This document shows positions 34,738 to 42,684 of a stretch of DNA of 64,000 nt, in pieces. Source of the stretch: Alphaproteobacteria bacterium (GTDB lineage: Bacteria; Pseudomonadota; Alphaproteobacteria; JANSWW01); assembly GCA_024743275.1 (NCBI GenBank), contig JANSWW010000004.1:62001-126000 (forward strand). The letters are read 5' to 3'. The notes under the pieces are model-generated. The model did no database searches, was not told the DNA's origin, and saw only the letters and a program-made list of their open reading frames with translations. The first letter of the stretch is position 1; every line of letters starts with the position of its first letter. A program made the position numbers and the translations under genes.

Positions 34738-36429
34738 TCAGGCGCCGGTCACTTTCACTGAGGTGTTGGGTTCCAGGGAAATGGTGCCCTTGCGGGCGAC
34801 ATAGCTTTCGACCACGTCGTAGATCGGCGGGCCTTCGGTACCTTCGTTGACCGATGCCCAGCCGGAAACGACATAGCTCTTGTCCCGGTCGATCTTCTCG
34901 CCGGTCTTCAGCAGGACCATCTCGGTGATCCGCTCGCCGATCGGCTTGTTGACATCGATTCTGTAGCCCATGCCCCCGACCCGGACCATGTCGCCGCCCT
35001 GCTGGTAGTAGGGATCCGGGTTGAAGAGATTGTCGGCCACGTCCTCGAGGATCGTGTGCAGCATTTCGCCGGTCATCTCGGTTCGGTAGGCGTTCGGGTA
35101 GGTCATGCCGGTGGCGGCATAGATATCTTCGCGGGTGATGTCCTCGCCCGGCAGCAGGCTCGGCCCCCAGCGGAAACCGGGCGACAGCGCGATGTCCGCG
35201 TCCCGTTCCTCCAGCAGCGCCTGGCAGATCAGATCGTCCCAGGTGCCGTTGAAGTTGCCGCGGCGGTAGAGCAGCGAGTCGGTTTTGCCGACGACCTTTT
35301 CGAGTTCGGCCTTGAACGGCGCGCGCTCCTTTTCGACCAGGGCGGTCATTTCCGGATCCGGTGCGATCACATCGGCGAACACCGGAATGAGGCGGTAGTT
35401 GAAGCCCTTGACCGACTTTCCTTGCACGTCGAGATCGAGTCGGGAGACGAACTTCGAATGGGAACCGGAGGCCACGATAAGCGTCTTGCCGACGACGACC
35501 GGGTCCGGCAGGGCGTCATGGGTGTGGCCCGCCAGGATCACATCGATACCCTCGACCTGGGCCGCCATCTTGCGGTCGACGTCGAAGCCATTATGGGACA
35601 GCACGACAACCAGATCGGCGCCCTCGTCCTTGACCTCGGCGACCACCTCGCGCATCCGCTCCTCGCGGACGCCGAAGGACAGGCCCGGGAACATCCAGCG
35701 CGGATTGGCGATCGGCAAATAGGGGAAGGCCTGACCGATGACGGCGATGTTGACGCCGTTCCGCTCATACATGGAATAGGGCTCGTAGGCCGGCTCGTCC
35801 CATTCATTGTCGAAGATGTTCGCGCCCAGGAAGGGGAAGGGCAGGTTCTCGACGATCTCGTTCACCCGGTCGACGCCATAGGTGAATTCCCAATGGGACG
35901 TCATCGCGTCGGGCCTGAGCAGGTTCATGATGTTGACCATGTCCTGCCCCTCGGTCTTAAGCGAGGTCAGCGAGCCCTGCCAGGTATCGCCGCCGTCGAG
36001 GAACAGGGCGCCCGGCCGGTCGGCGCGGATCGCCTTGACGATGGTGGAGACCCGGTCCATGCCGCCGACCCGGCCATAGGCCTGGGCCATGTTCACGAAA
36101 TCCTCGGAGGTGAGCGCATAGGCCTCGGGGGACCCGGCCTCGAGGCCATAGGCGTCGAGGAAGGCCTTGCCGGAGATATGCGGCGGTTTACCACTGACCT
36201 CGCCGACGCCGATGTTGATCGACGGCTCGCGGAACCACACCGGCTTGACCTGGGCGTGGCAGTCCGTGAAATGGATCAGCGTGACATTGCCGGTCGTCTC
36301 GAAGTCGAGCAGATCGTTCTGGGTCAGGGACTGGCGGGCCGCCAGCCGCGCCCAGTCGCCGACCCCGCTGGCCCCGACAATGGCGGAGGCCGCGATCGAC
36401 ATCTGCAGGAAGTCACGCCGCGACAACAT
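34738..36429 (-). CDS. soxB: SoxB, thiosulfohydrolase
   Basis: A 563-residue dimanganese hydrolase of the 5'-nucleotidase fold. A Tat signal (MLSRRDFLQMSIAASAIVG, 1-19) precedes the catalytic domain. Metal ligands are seen as HFTDCHAQ (D56, H58), LDGGDTWQG, SHWEFTYG, VVLSHNGFD and GHTHDALPD. In the Sox cycle it hydrolyses the sulfonate from SoxY-cysteine-S-sulfate, giving sulfate. A GAGGAGC site precedes the ATG. A hairpin lies in the 124-base gap between soxA and soxB. Confidence 0.96.
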   Translation of the reverse strand: MLSRRDFLQMSIAASAIVGASGVGDWARLAARQSLTQNDLLDFETTGNVTLIHFTDCHAQVKPVWFREPSINIGVGEVSGKPPHISGKAFLDAYGLEAGSPEAYALTSEDFVNMAQAYGRVGGMDRVSTIVKAIRADRPGALFLDGGDTWQGSLTSLKTEGQDMVNIMNLLRPDAMTSHWEFTYGVDRVNEIVENLPFPFLGANIFDNEWDEPAYEPYSMYERNGVNIAVIGQAFPYLPIANPRWMFPGLSFGVREERMREVVAEVKDEGADLVVVLSHNGFDVDRKMAAQVEGIDVILAGHTHDALPDPVVVGKTLIVASGSHSKFVSRLDLDVQGKSVKGFNYRLIPVFADVIAPDPEMTALVEKERAPFKAELEKVVGKTDSLLYRRGNFNGTWDDLICQALLEERDADIALSPGFRWGPSLLPGEDITREDIYAATGMTYPNAYRTEMTGEMLHTILEDVADNLFNPDPYYQQGGDMVRVGGMGYRIDVNKPIGERITEMVLLKTGEKIDRDKSYVVSGWASVNEGTEGPPIYDVVESYVARKGTISLEPNTSVKVTGA

Positions 36430-36479
36430 GGTTTTGCTCCTCGAAATTCTCTTCTGGCGTTCGGTAAATCTCTCCCGGT

Positions 36480-36505
36480 CCGCCCCGGCGTGACGACCGG
36501 GGCGG
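36480..36505. terminator. Intercistronic hairpin between soxA and soxB
   Basis: A 9-base GC-rich stem (CCGCCCCGG at 36480-36488 and CCGGGGCGG at 36497-36505, 8-base loop) lies in the gap between the soxA stop and soxB start. It has no T-run, so it may be an mRNA stabiliser or partial terminator setting the ratio of SoxAXYZ to SoxBCD rather than a true end. Confidence 0.5.
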
Positions 36506-36553
36506 TGGGAGCAACAACAACAAAGTTACCTGTCCTAGGGCCGCCGGGCCGGG

Positions 36554-37396
36554 TCAGTTCCGAACCGACGGTGTCTCAACACCCAACCCATTGCCGCGCC
36601 AAGCGAGATAGAGCTCGAGAGCGGTGAACTCGTCCGAGCCGCGCTTATACGGCGTGCCCCGCACCTGCTTCATGCAGCCGCTGAACCGGCGGTGAATGGA
36701 GCCCATGCCCGACCACTTCAGACGATAGACCGGGAAGCCGTTGATCATGCCCTGGCTGAGATGGTCGGCCCGGATCATGTTCCCGTAATTGTCCTCGTGG
36801 CAGTTGGCGCAGGCCAGATCGAGCTGACCGACCCGGGTGTAGTAGAGGTCCTTGCCCTTTTCGAACCACTCGGCGTTCTTGCCGTCGATCGAGACGTTCA
36901 TCGGCATGCCGCGTGACTGCAGCCCGATGAAGGCGGTCATCGCCAGCATCTCCTGGCTTTCCCACTTCCACGGCTCGGCGCCCTGGTGTTCCTGACGGGA
37001 CCAGTTGATGTGGTCCTCGAGGGTCATCAGGGTGTCCTTTTCCTCATGCCATTTCGGCATGACGGCGCGCAGCCCCTTCATGCTTTCCGAGGCATCGCCA
37101 TGACAGGAGGCACAGGACTTGCCGGACGACCCCTCTGCGGTTTCCCAAAGCTCCTGGCCGTATTCGACCATGACGAAGCCCGGATTTTCGAAGTCGTCCA
37201 TCTGCAGCACCTGGGTTTCGGTGCTGCGGAAGGTCCAGCCGGAATAGACCGTGCCGAGCGGATTTTCATCGCCCGCCTCATGCTTGGTTTTGATGGTTTG
37301 GCCTTCCACGGTCAGCGTGGCGGATTCGTCCGCAAGGCCGACCGATGCCGCCATGCCGATCGACGCCATGACGCCGAGCGCTATCCATTTCTTCAT
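36554..37396 (-). CDS. soxA: SoxA, L-cysteine S-thiosulfotransferase dihaem subunit
   Basis: A 280-residue periplasmic cytochrome; signal peptide to about residue 22 (SVGLA). Two haem sites CASCH (95-99) and CANCH (196-200) mark the two-haem SoxA type. C241 in FSGCMKQVRG is the position of the cysteine persulfide that ligates the active-site haem and takes part in coupling thiosulfate to SoxY. Works as a SoxAX complex. Upstream on the same strand is soxZ (31 bases). Confidence 0.95.
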   Translation of the reverse strand: MKKWIALGVMASIGMAASVGLADESATLTVEGQTIKTKHEAGDENPLGTVYSGWTFRSTETQVLQMDDFENPGFVMVEYGQELWETAEGSSGKSCASCHGDASESMKGLRAVMPKWHEEKDTLMTLEDHINWSRQEHQGAEPWKWESQEMLAMTAFIGLQSRGMPMNVSIDGKNAEWFEKGKDLYYTRVGQLDLACANCHEDNYGNMIRADHLSQGMINGFPVYRLKWSGMGSIHRRFSGCMKQVRGTPYKRGSDEFTALELYLAWRGNGLGVETPSVRN

Positions 37397-37427
37397 GGGT
37401 TCCTCCCCTTAGGCGCGGTTAGGTCCG

Positions 37428-37757
37428 TTAGGCCGCCTTGATTTTCTTTTTGGTCTCGTAGACGGAGCCGTCGTCGTCGACCCAGGAGAACTGGAATTCC
37501 CCCGGCCCGGGAACGGTCACCGAAAACTCGAAATAGGGGTTGGCCGAAACGGCCGGCGCGATGTCGACGCTGAAGATATCCTCGCCCTCGAACTTGGCGT
37601 CGAAGCGATTGATGATCTTGCGCGGGATCAGCTCGCCGGTCTTCTTATCCTTACGCTGACCGGACTCCATCGGGTGGCTGATCAGGGTCTTGATGGTGAT
37701 GACGTCGCCGGGGGCCGCCTTGCGGGGGACCTTCACGCGGGGTTTGACTTTAGCCAT
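37428..37757 (-). CDS. soxZ: SoxZ, sulfur carrier partner
   Basis: A 109-residue immunoglobulin-like protein: KAAPGDVITIKTLISHPMESGQR, NPYFEFSVTVPGPGEFQF, WVDDDGSV are family motifs. It lacks a signal peptide, as usual, and is exported with SoxY. It binds SoxY and helps present its swinging C-terminal arm to SoxAX, SoxB and SoxCD. It sits 27 bases after soxY and 31 before soxA. Confidence 0.95.
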   Translation of the reverse strand: MAKVKPRVKVPRKAAPGDVITIKTLISHPMESGQRKDKKTGELIPRKIINRFDAKFEGEDIFSVDIAPAVSANPYFEFSVTVPGPGEFQFSWVDDDGSVYETKKKIKAA

Positions 37758-37784
37758 AGCTCTTTATCCTTCCCTAATAGCCGA

Positions 37785-38210
37785 TCAGCCGCCGCAGCCG
37801 CCGATGGTGACTTTCACTTCGCGCTTCGCCATGCGGTACGTCCCGTCCTGCATCTTGGCGACGGCGACGACGTTCTGCGTCTTGGCGAGACGGATCCGGG
37901 TGGCGCCGCGCTGCTCGGCCGCGAGTTTGCCGAAATGCATGGTGGCGACATCCGGGTTCGGGTTGCCGTCGGCCAGGATCAGGATGTCCGTGGCGCCGGG
38001 CGCTTCGACTTCGACCGGCACCGTGTTGCCGTTCTCCGCGATCTCGGGGGCCGTGATCGACACGCCGCCCGATTCCGGCATGCCGCCGGCGAATTTGTTG
38101 ATCGCTTCTTCAAGCAGTTCCGTCGATGCCTCGGCCGGTTTGATGCCGATGAGCCCCACCGCCGCCAACGCGGAGGCGAAGGCCAGCATGTCACGCCGTG
38201 TCATTTCCAT
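37785..38210 (-). CDS. soxY: SoxY, sulfur-carrier protein
   Basis: A 141-residue carrier. A Tat signal (MTRRDMLAFASALAAVGL, about 3-20) leads to an Ig-like domain, and the C-terminus ends in the diagnostic GGCGG with C139, on which sulfur intermediates are covalently carried through the Sox cycle. The ATG at 38210 has AAGGAGG upstream. The soxX stop lies 5 bases before the start, showing one transcript. Confidence 0.96.
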   Translation of the reverse strand: MEMTRRDMLAFASALAAVGLIGIKPAEASTELLEEAINKFAGGMPESGGVSITAPEIAENGNTVPVEVEAPGATDILILADGNPNPDVATMHFGKLAAEQRGATRIRLAKTQNVVAVAKMQDGTYRMAKREVKVTIGGCGG

Positions 38211-38215
38211 GGCGC

Positions 38216-38677
38216 TTACTCCTCCTTCAAAGTCATGAGATAGGCGACGACATCCTCGACCTGCTGAGCCGAGAGGATCGTCTTGCCGGCGAAATTGTCG
38301 GCGACTCGGTTGAGACCGCTCGTCCGGTAGAAGGCCGGCATGATGGTGCCCTCGTACAGGGCCGCCTTCGAGTTGACGACGATCGCCCGCAGCTCTTCCG
38401 GCGTCCACCGATCGGCGACCCCGTCAAGGGTGGGCCCGACCTCGCCATGGAACTGCTGCTCGGAAAGATCGGCGTTCTGGTGGCAGGCCAGGCAGTTCCC
38501 GAGTTTGCGGTCGGCGAACCATTTGCGGCCTTCGACCGGATCTCCGGGTTTGCCGGTCAACGACGCGGCGATCTTGCCGTCTTCGATTTTAACGGCGTCC
38601 GGTGCCAGGGTGCCGGCGGTCGCTGCCCCGCCCAAAAGCCCTAAAGACACCACAGCCAAGGCTGCGTAACGAATCAT
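38216..38677 (-). CDS. soxX: SoxX, monohaem subunit of SoxAX
   Basis: A 153-residue periplasmic cytochrome with signal peptide (to about residue 22), haem site CLACH (62-66) and a distal methionine in IMPAFYR. SoxAX joins thiosulfate to SoxY. It is the first gene of the soxXYZABCD operon. The 162-base gap upstream, to the soxW stop, contains an AT-rich motif shared with two other Sox promoters (38753-38771). Confidence 0.94.
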   Translation of the reverse strand: MIRYAALAVVSLGLLGGAATAGTLAPDAVKIEDGKIAASLTGKPGDPVEGRKWFADRKLGNCLACHQNADLSEQQFHGEVGPTLDGVADRWTPEELRAIVVNSKAALYEGTIMPAFYRTSGLNRVADNFAGKTILSAQQVEDVVAYLMTLKEE

Positions 38678-38752
38678 GTCTTCCTCCCAAAAGCGGCGTT
38701 TTTTGCCTTAGGCATCCATGAAAACGCAGTTTTTCCATGAACACAACAACAA

Positions 38753-38771
38753 ATTCGCATTTTTGAATTTA
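38753..38771. promoter_or_regulatory. Putative SoxR-type operator upstream of soxX
   Basis: The motif begins with ATTC-N8-GAAT (38753-38756 and 38765-38768), a perfect inverted repeat with an 8-base spacer, about 80 bases upstream of the soxX ATG. This is the form reported for persulfide-sensing ArsR repressors of the SqrR type. The sites at 40241 and 45713 share with it ATTC-N2-AT-W-TT-N3-ATTT with one or two differences, but their second halves are not palindromic in the same way. Function is inferred from the three-fold recurrence. Confidence 0.6.
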
Positions 38772-38839
38772 ATCATATTGCTGCGATGCAACAAAGTTGC
38801 GCGAGGCCTCGCTTCGAAAAGGCCCGAAATCGGATTGTG

Positions 38840-39406
38840 CTATTGGGTGCGCTCCTCCTGGAGACGGCGAGCGTGGTACTTCTGAAAGTGCTCCTCGCCC
38901 TCATAGCCCTTCTCCTGGACCCACTGGAACATGTGGAGCGTGGTGCCGCGCTGGAACGCACCCGGCATGACGGCGACCACGGAGTCGCGGACAGACCCCT
39001 CCTCAGGCACCTCATCCGGCAGGAAAAGGATCGTCGGCGTGAAGACGACCCCCCAGCGGCGCGCCATTTCCTTTTCCGGGAGCGCCTCGCCATCGATGTC
39101 CGTCACCTCCTCGTCGCCGAAGAGATTGTACTGGACGACCATGAAGTTCTCTTCGATGTAGCCCGCCACCTCCGGGTCGGAGAGCGGGCCTTCGTGGAGC
39201 TGCTTGCAGTAGATACAGCCGCGCTGCTCGAAGATCAGCGCGAGGCGCTTACCGTCCGCGGCCGCGTCCTCGATATCCTCGGCGACGTCCTTGAAGGTGA
39301 CCGAGAACCAGGGCTTCTTGTGCAACCCGTCCTCCCCGACCTCGGCGACCGCGGGAGACGCGACGAAAATCAAAGCGAGCAGTGCGACACGGAACTTGGC
39401 GATCAT
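38840..39406 (-). CDS. soxW: SoxW, thioredoxin-like periplasmic protein
   Basis: A 188-residue protein with a signal peptide (to about residue 21, ASPAVAE) and a thioredoxin fold: GCIYCKQL is the CxxC motif (C64, C67) and VVFTPTILFL carries the cis-proline. SoxW receives electrons from SoxV to keep periplasmic sulfur carrier thiols reduced. The ATG at 39406 has AAGGGAGG upstream. It lies 11 bases after soxV and is probably cotranscribed. Confidence 0.92.
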   Translation of the reverse strand: MIAKFRVALLALIFVASPAVAEVGEDGLHKKPWFSVTFKDVAEDIEDAAADGKRLALIFEQRGCIYCKQLHEGPLSDPEVAGYIEENFMVVQYNLFGDEEVTDIDGEALPEKEMARRWGVVFTPTILFLPDEVPEEGSVRDSVVAVMPGAFQRGTTLHMFQWVQEKGYEGEEHFQKYHARRLQEERTQ

Positions 39407-39417
39407 GGAACCCTCCC

Positions 39418-40152
39418 TTATTGCAGCACGCCGAGATCCGGCGCGATGGACAGCATCCAAAAGGCGACGACGCTGATGGTGTTGGTGACGATCAGTAGGC
39501 CAAAGACGACCAGAAGGCCGCCCATCACCTTCTCGACAACCGGCAGATAGCGGCGGAAGCCCTGGACCCAGGTGAGGAAGGGCTTCGAAAAGATGGCGGC
39601 GACCACGAAGGGCGCGGTCATGCCGAGACCGTAGACGAACAGCAGCCGGGCGCCTTCCCCGGCGGTTTCCTGGGCCCCGGCCGCGAACAGGATGGCGGCG
39701 AGCACCGGCCCGACACAGGGCGTCCAGCCGAAGGCGAAGGCGAGGCCGACCAGGAAGGCGCTGGCATAGCCGACCGGCGTACCCGCATCCATGCGCATGT
39801 CGCGGTAGAGGAAGGGGATTCTCAGGATCCCGAGGAAATGCAGGCCGAGAACGAGAATGATGGCGCCGGCGCCATAGCGCAGATAGTCGAACCAGTCGCG
39901 GAATTGCTGCCCGATGAACGAGGCGGTCGCCCCCAGCATCACGAAGACGGAGATCATCCCGGCGGCAAAGAGAACGGAGGACAGAACGAGCTTTCGCCGG
40001 ATCGCCGTGTCGACCCCGCCCTCCGACAACTCGGCCATCGAAAGCCCCGCCATATAGCAGAGATAGAACGGCACGATCGGTAGGATGCAGGGCGATAAGA
40101 AGGACAGAAGTCCCGCGCCGAAGGCGCCGCCCAGGGTGATGTCGAACCCCAT
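39418..40152 (-). CDS. soxV: SoxV, CcdA-type transmembrane thiol-disulfide electron transporter
   Basis: A 244-residue six-to-seven-helix membrane protein. The paired cysteines of CcdA are visible in LSPCILPIVPFYLCYM and GWTPCVGPVLAA; they carry electrons from cytoplasmic thioredoxin across the membrane. In Sox loci SoxV reduces SoxW. Start codon ATG at 40152. It is divergent from soxS, and the intervening 110 bases hold a motif shared with other Sox promoters. Confidence 0.93.
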   Translation of the reverse strand: MGFDITLGGAFGAGLLSFLSPCILPIVPFYLCYMAGLSMAELSEGGVDTAIRRKLVLSSVLFAAGMISVFVMLGATASFIGQQFRDWFDYLRYGAGAIILVLGLHFLGILRIPFLYRDMRMDAGTPVGYASAFLVGLAFAFGWTPCVGPVLAAILFAAGAQETAGEGARLLFVYGLGMTAPFVVAAIFSKPFLTWVQGFRRYLPVVEKVMGGLLVVFGLLIVTNTISVVAFWMLSIAPDLGVLQ

Positions 40153-40240
40153 TGGATGTTTCTTCCCCGCCCGCGGCCGGCCCGCCGTCCTCTTCGGTGA
40201 CAGTTCTATGGGTGCGGCGTTTTGGGCTTTCTCTTTTTAC

Positions 40241-40265
40241 ATTCTCATATTACGATTTTTATATG
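40241..40265. promoter_or_regulatory. Putative SoxR-type operator between soxV and soxS
   Basis: The 25-base site matches the one at 45713-45737 at 20 positions and contains the inverted repeat CATAT-N10-ATATG (40246-40250 and 40261-40265). It also begins ATTC, as at 38753. It overlaps the proposed soxS ATG (40263), so binding there would block both the divergent soxV promoter region and soxS translation start. Assignment to SoxR at 41238 is inference. Confidence 0.6.
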
Positions 40266-40712
40266 TGTAGACGTAAGCATAGCCCGGCGCAACGCGCAAC
40301 CCCCGCTTCCACGCCCCTTTTTGGCCGCGTCCAAGCGGTCCTGCTGGCGGCACTGCTTGTTTTCGGTGCATCCGACGCCCGCGCGGAGCAAGTCCTCGTG
40401 ATGGTCGAACAGCTTTTCTGCGAATGGTGCGAAGCCTGGGACGAGGAGATCGGGGTCGTCTACGACAAGACCGACGAAGGCAAACGGGCTCCCCTCGTCA
40501 AGATCGACATCAAGGACCCGGTGCCGCCGGGAATGCGATTCGTCTCGGAGCCCCGCTTCACACCGACCTTCATCCTGGTCCGCGACGGGACCGAGGTGGG
40601 CCGGATCGAGGGCTATCCCGGCGAGGACTTCTTTTACGGCCTGCTCCAGCAGCTCTTGAACCGGACGGGCACAACGGAAAATCAAGATAAACAGGAGGAA
40701 CTCACCCAATGA
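40263..40712 (+). CDS. soxS: SoxS, periplasmic thioredoxin-like protein
   Basis: A 149-residue protein with a basic N-region and hydrophobic core (AVLLAALLVFGASDARA, about 25-41) forming a signal peptide, then a short thioredoxin fold with the CxxC in LFCEWCEAWDEE (C53, C56) and cis-proline at RFTPTFILV. The EIGVVYDKTDEGKRAPL stretch is typical of SoxS, which reactivates the SoxYZ carrier. The only in-frame start is the ATG at 40263, inside a palindromic motif and with no visible ribosome site, so the transcript may be leaderless. The stop overlaps the next gene (ATGA). Confidence 0.85.
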   Translation: MCRRKHSPAQRATPASTPLFGRVQAVLLAALLVFGASDARAEQVLVMVEQLFCEWCEAWDEEIGVVYDKTDEGKRAPLVKIDIKDPVPPGMRFVSEPRFTPTFILVRDGTEVGRIEGYPGEDFFYGLLQQLLNRTGTTENQDKQEELTQ

Positions 40713-41215
40713 TCCGCAAAACGCTTCTCGGCCTGGGCTTGGCCGCCGGCCTCGCCCTCGCCTCCGCCCCCGCGAAGGCGGAGGACGCCCTTGTCACCTA
40801 TAAGGCGATGAAACCGAGTGTCGCTCTGGAGCTCGCCACCATCACGCTCGAGACCTGCCGTGACATGGGCTATCAGGTGGCCGTCGCCGTCGTCGACCGC
40901 TTCGGCAATCTGCAGGTCATGATTCGCGACCAATTCGCCGGCGCCCATACGCTGTCGACGGCCGAACGGAAGGCCTGGACCGCGGTCAGCTTCCGGACGA
41001 CCACGCTCGAACTGGGCGATCTCGTCGCCGAGGGGCCGCTGATGGCCGGTCTTCGCGACATATCGAACGCACTTGCACTCGGTGGCGGTGTTCCCGTAGA
41101 AGCAGCCGGCAGCATTGTCGGCGGAGTCGGAGTCTCGGGAGCGCCGGGGCCGGACATCGATGACGATTGCGCCAAGAAGGGCATCGAAGAAATACAGCCC
41201 TCGCTCGATTTCTAA
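40709..41215 (+). CDS. GlcG/HbpS-like haem-binding family protein (DUF336) with signal peptide
   Basis: A 168-residue protein: signal peptide to about residue 24 (SAPAKAEDA), then a GlcG/HbpS fold with AVAVVDRFGNLQVMIRDQFAG, TLSTAERKAWTAVSFR and GVPVEAAGSIVGGVGVSG. HbpS-like members bind haem or degradation products and can be secreted redox sensors; in cytochrome-rich operons they might aid haem handling. It overlaps soxS and precedes soxR, so it belongs to the sox regulon. I do not recall it as a standard Sox gene. AGGAGG precedes the ATG. Confidence 0.8.
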   Translation: MIRKTLLGLGLAAGLALASAPAKAEDALVTYKAMKPSVALELATITLETCRDMGYQVAVAVVDRFGNLQVMIRDQFAGAHTLSTAERKAWTAVSFRTTTLELGDLVAEGPLMAGLRDISNALALGGGVPVEAAGSIVGGVGVSGAPGPDIDDDCAKKGIEEIQPSLDF

Positions 41216-41237
41216 CGGTCTGAGGTAGGATGGTTTG

Positions 41238-41588
41238 ATGGCACTTCCGGTTTGGGACGAGACGCTCGACGACGCCGAAATCGAGGCCATGATGGAGAAC
41301 GCCACCAAGGCGACCGAGTTCCTGAAGGCGCTCGCCCATGAAGGCCGGCTGATGATTCTCTGTCAGTTGGCCTCCGGCGAGAAATCCGTGACGGATCTCG
41401 AAAACCTGTTGGCGTCGCGCCAGGCCGCGGTGTCCCAGCAGCTCGCACGGCTCCGCCTTGAAGGCCTTGTGGACCACCGCCGCGAAGGCAAAACCATATA
41501 TTACAGCCTCAAGGACCCGAGGGCGATCCGCACGCTGGAACTGGTCTACGACATGTTCTGCAAGAACAATCATGGGGTCGACAACTAA
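41238..41588 (+). CDS. soxR: SoxR/SqrR/BigR-type ArsR repressor, persulfide-sensing
   Basis: A 116-residue winged-helix ArsR protein: EFLKALAHEGRLMILCQLASGEKSVTDLEN, RQAAVSQQLARLRLEGLVDHRREGKTIYYSL. Two cysteines are at C42 (ILCQL) and C108 (MFCKN), exactly the pair that forms the tri- or tetrasulfide switch in SqrR/BigR; the metal-binding CxC of ArsR proper is missing. In this family, persulfide oxidation lifts repression. Start is the ATG at 41238 with AGGTAGGA upstream. It probably controls the Sox units through the shared AT-rich motif. Confidence 0.9.
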   Translation: MALPVWDETLDDAEIEAMMENATKATEFLKALAHEGRLMILCQLASGEKSVTDLENLLASRQAAVSQQLARLRLEGLVDHRREGKTIYYSLKDPRAIRTLELVYDMFCKNNHGVDN

Positions 41589-41612
41589 GGTCGAACTGGT
41601 AATCATCGCCAC

Positions 41613-42665
41613 ATGATGGAAATTACCGACGGCCTGCTCGTCACCTTGATCGGATTTTTCGGCGGCATTGTTCTTGGCCTGGCGGCGCGACTGCCCCGTT
41701 TTTGCACCCTCGGCGCCATTGAGGACATGCTCTATGGCGGCAGCCGCACGCGGGTCCTGATGTGGCCGGTGGCAATCGCCGTCGCTATCGCGGTCACGTT
41801 CATCGGCCGCTCCTATGGCGTCGCCGACATCGAAAGCGCCGGCCATCTGAGGCTCGACTTCAATCCCATCGCCTCGATCCTCGGCGGGCTCATCTTTGGC
41901 TTCGGAATGGCGCTCGCCGGCAATTGCGGCTATGGCGCGCTGGCCCGGGTCGGCGGCGGCGACTTCCGCGCCCTGCTGATCGTCTCGGGCATCGGGATCG
42001 CCTCATACATGATTTCCATCGGCCCGTTGGCCCCCCTTCGGCTGACGCTGTTCAGCCGAATCGACGGGGTCGAGGTCTCCTCGACCGGCATCGCCCACCT
42101 CGCCGGCGACCTGACCGGCCTGGATCCCACGACCGTCGCCCTGATCGTCGCCGCCATGATCTTCGCCCTGCCGATGATGGATTCCGATTTCCGGCGCAAT
42201 CCGAAGGCGATCCTCTGGGGGGCGGCGATCGGCGCGTCGATCGCGCTGGGTTGGATCGGCACGACCTATCTAAGGGACACCGGTTTCGATCCGATCCTGG
42301 TCGAAACCCATACCTTCACCACGCCGCTCGGCGAGAGCCTGATCTATCTCATGACCTCGCAATTCGGGGCGGCGGGCTTCTCCGTCGGCTCCGTCCTCGG
42401 CGTGCTCGTCGGGGCCTTCGCGGGCTCGCTTTATCTCGGCCATTTCAAATGGGAGGCCTGCGACGACCCACGCGAACTGCAGCGTCAGTTGGGCGGCGCC
42501 TTCCTGATGGGCTTCGGCGGGGTCATCGCGCTGGGCTGTTCCGTCGGCCAGGGACTCGCCGCCTTCTCAACCCTGGCGATGAGCGCCCCGCTCACCCTTT
42601 TCGCGATCGTCGTCGGTGCGTCGCTCGGCCTGCGTTTCCTGGTGGAGGGCGTGGGGGCCCGCTAA
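41613..42665 (+). CDS. TsuA-like thiosulfate transporter (YeeE/YedE family), full length
   Basis: A 350-residue inner-membrane protein with about ten membrane segments. The three cysteine motifs of TsuA-type thiosulfate uptake channels are present: RFCTLGAIEDM (C31), AGNCGYGAL (C105) and LGCSVGQGLA (about C307). A further Cys lies in KWEACDDP. It would bring thiosulfate into the cytoplasm, or move another sulfur anion, as the last gene of the soxS-soxR unit. Two half-size relatives are encoded at 27770-28658. Confidence 0.87.
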   Translation: MMEITDGLLVTLIGFFGGIVLGLAARLPRFCTLGAIEDMLYGGSRTRVLMWPVAIAVAIAVTFIGRSYGVADIESAGHLRLDFNPIASILGGLIFGFGMALAGNCGYGALARVGGGDFRALLIVSGIGIASYMISIGPLAPLRLTLFSRIDGVEVSSTGIAHLAGDLTGLDPTTVALIVAAMIFALPMMDSDFRRNPKAILWGAAIGASIALGWIGTTYLRDTGFDPILVETHTFTTPLGESLIYLMTSQFGAAGFSVGSVLGVLVGAFAGSLYLGHFKWEACDDPRELQRQLGGAFLMGFGGVIALGCSVGQGLAAFSTLAMSAPLTLFAIVVGASLGLRFLVEGVGAR

Positions 42666-42684
42666 GAGCAGGCCCACACCTGCC

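Noticed and set aside
38753..38771. Classical -35/-10 promoter hexamers upstream of soxX.
   Set aside because: The region is AT-rich and many hexamer-like stretches fit loosely, so any single choice would be arbitrary. Only the repeated motif is reported.
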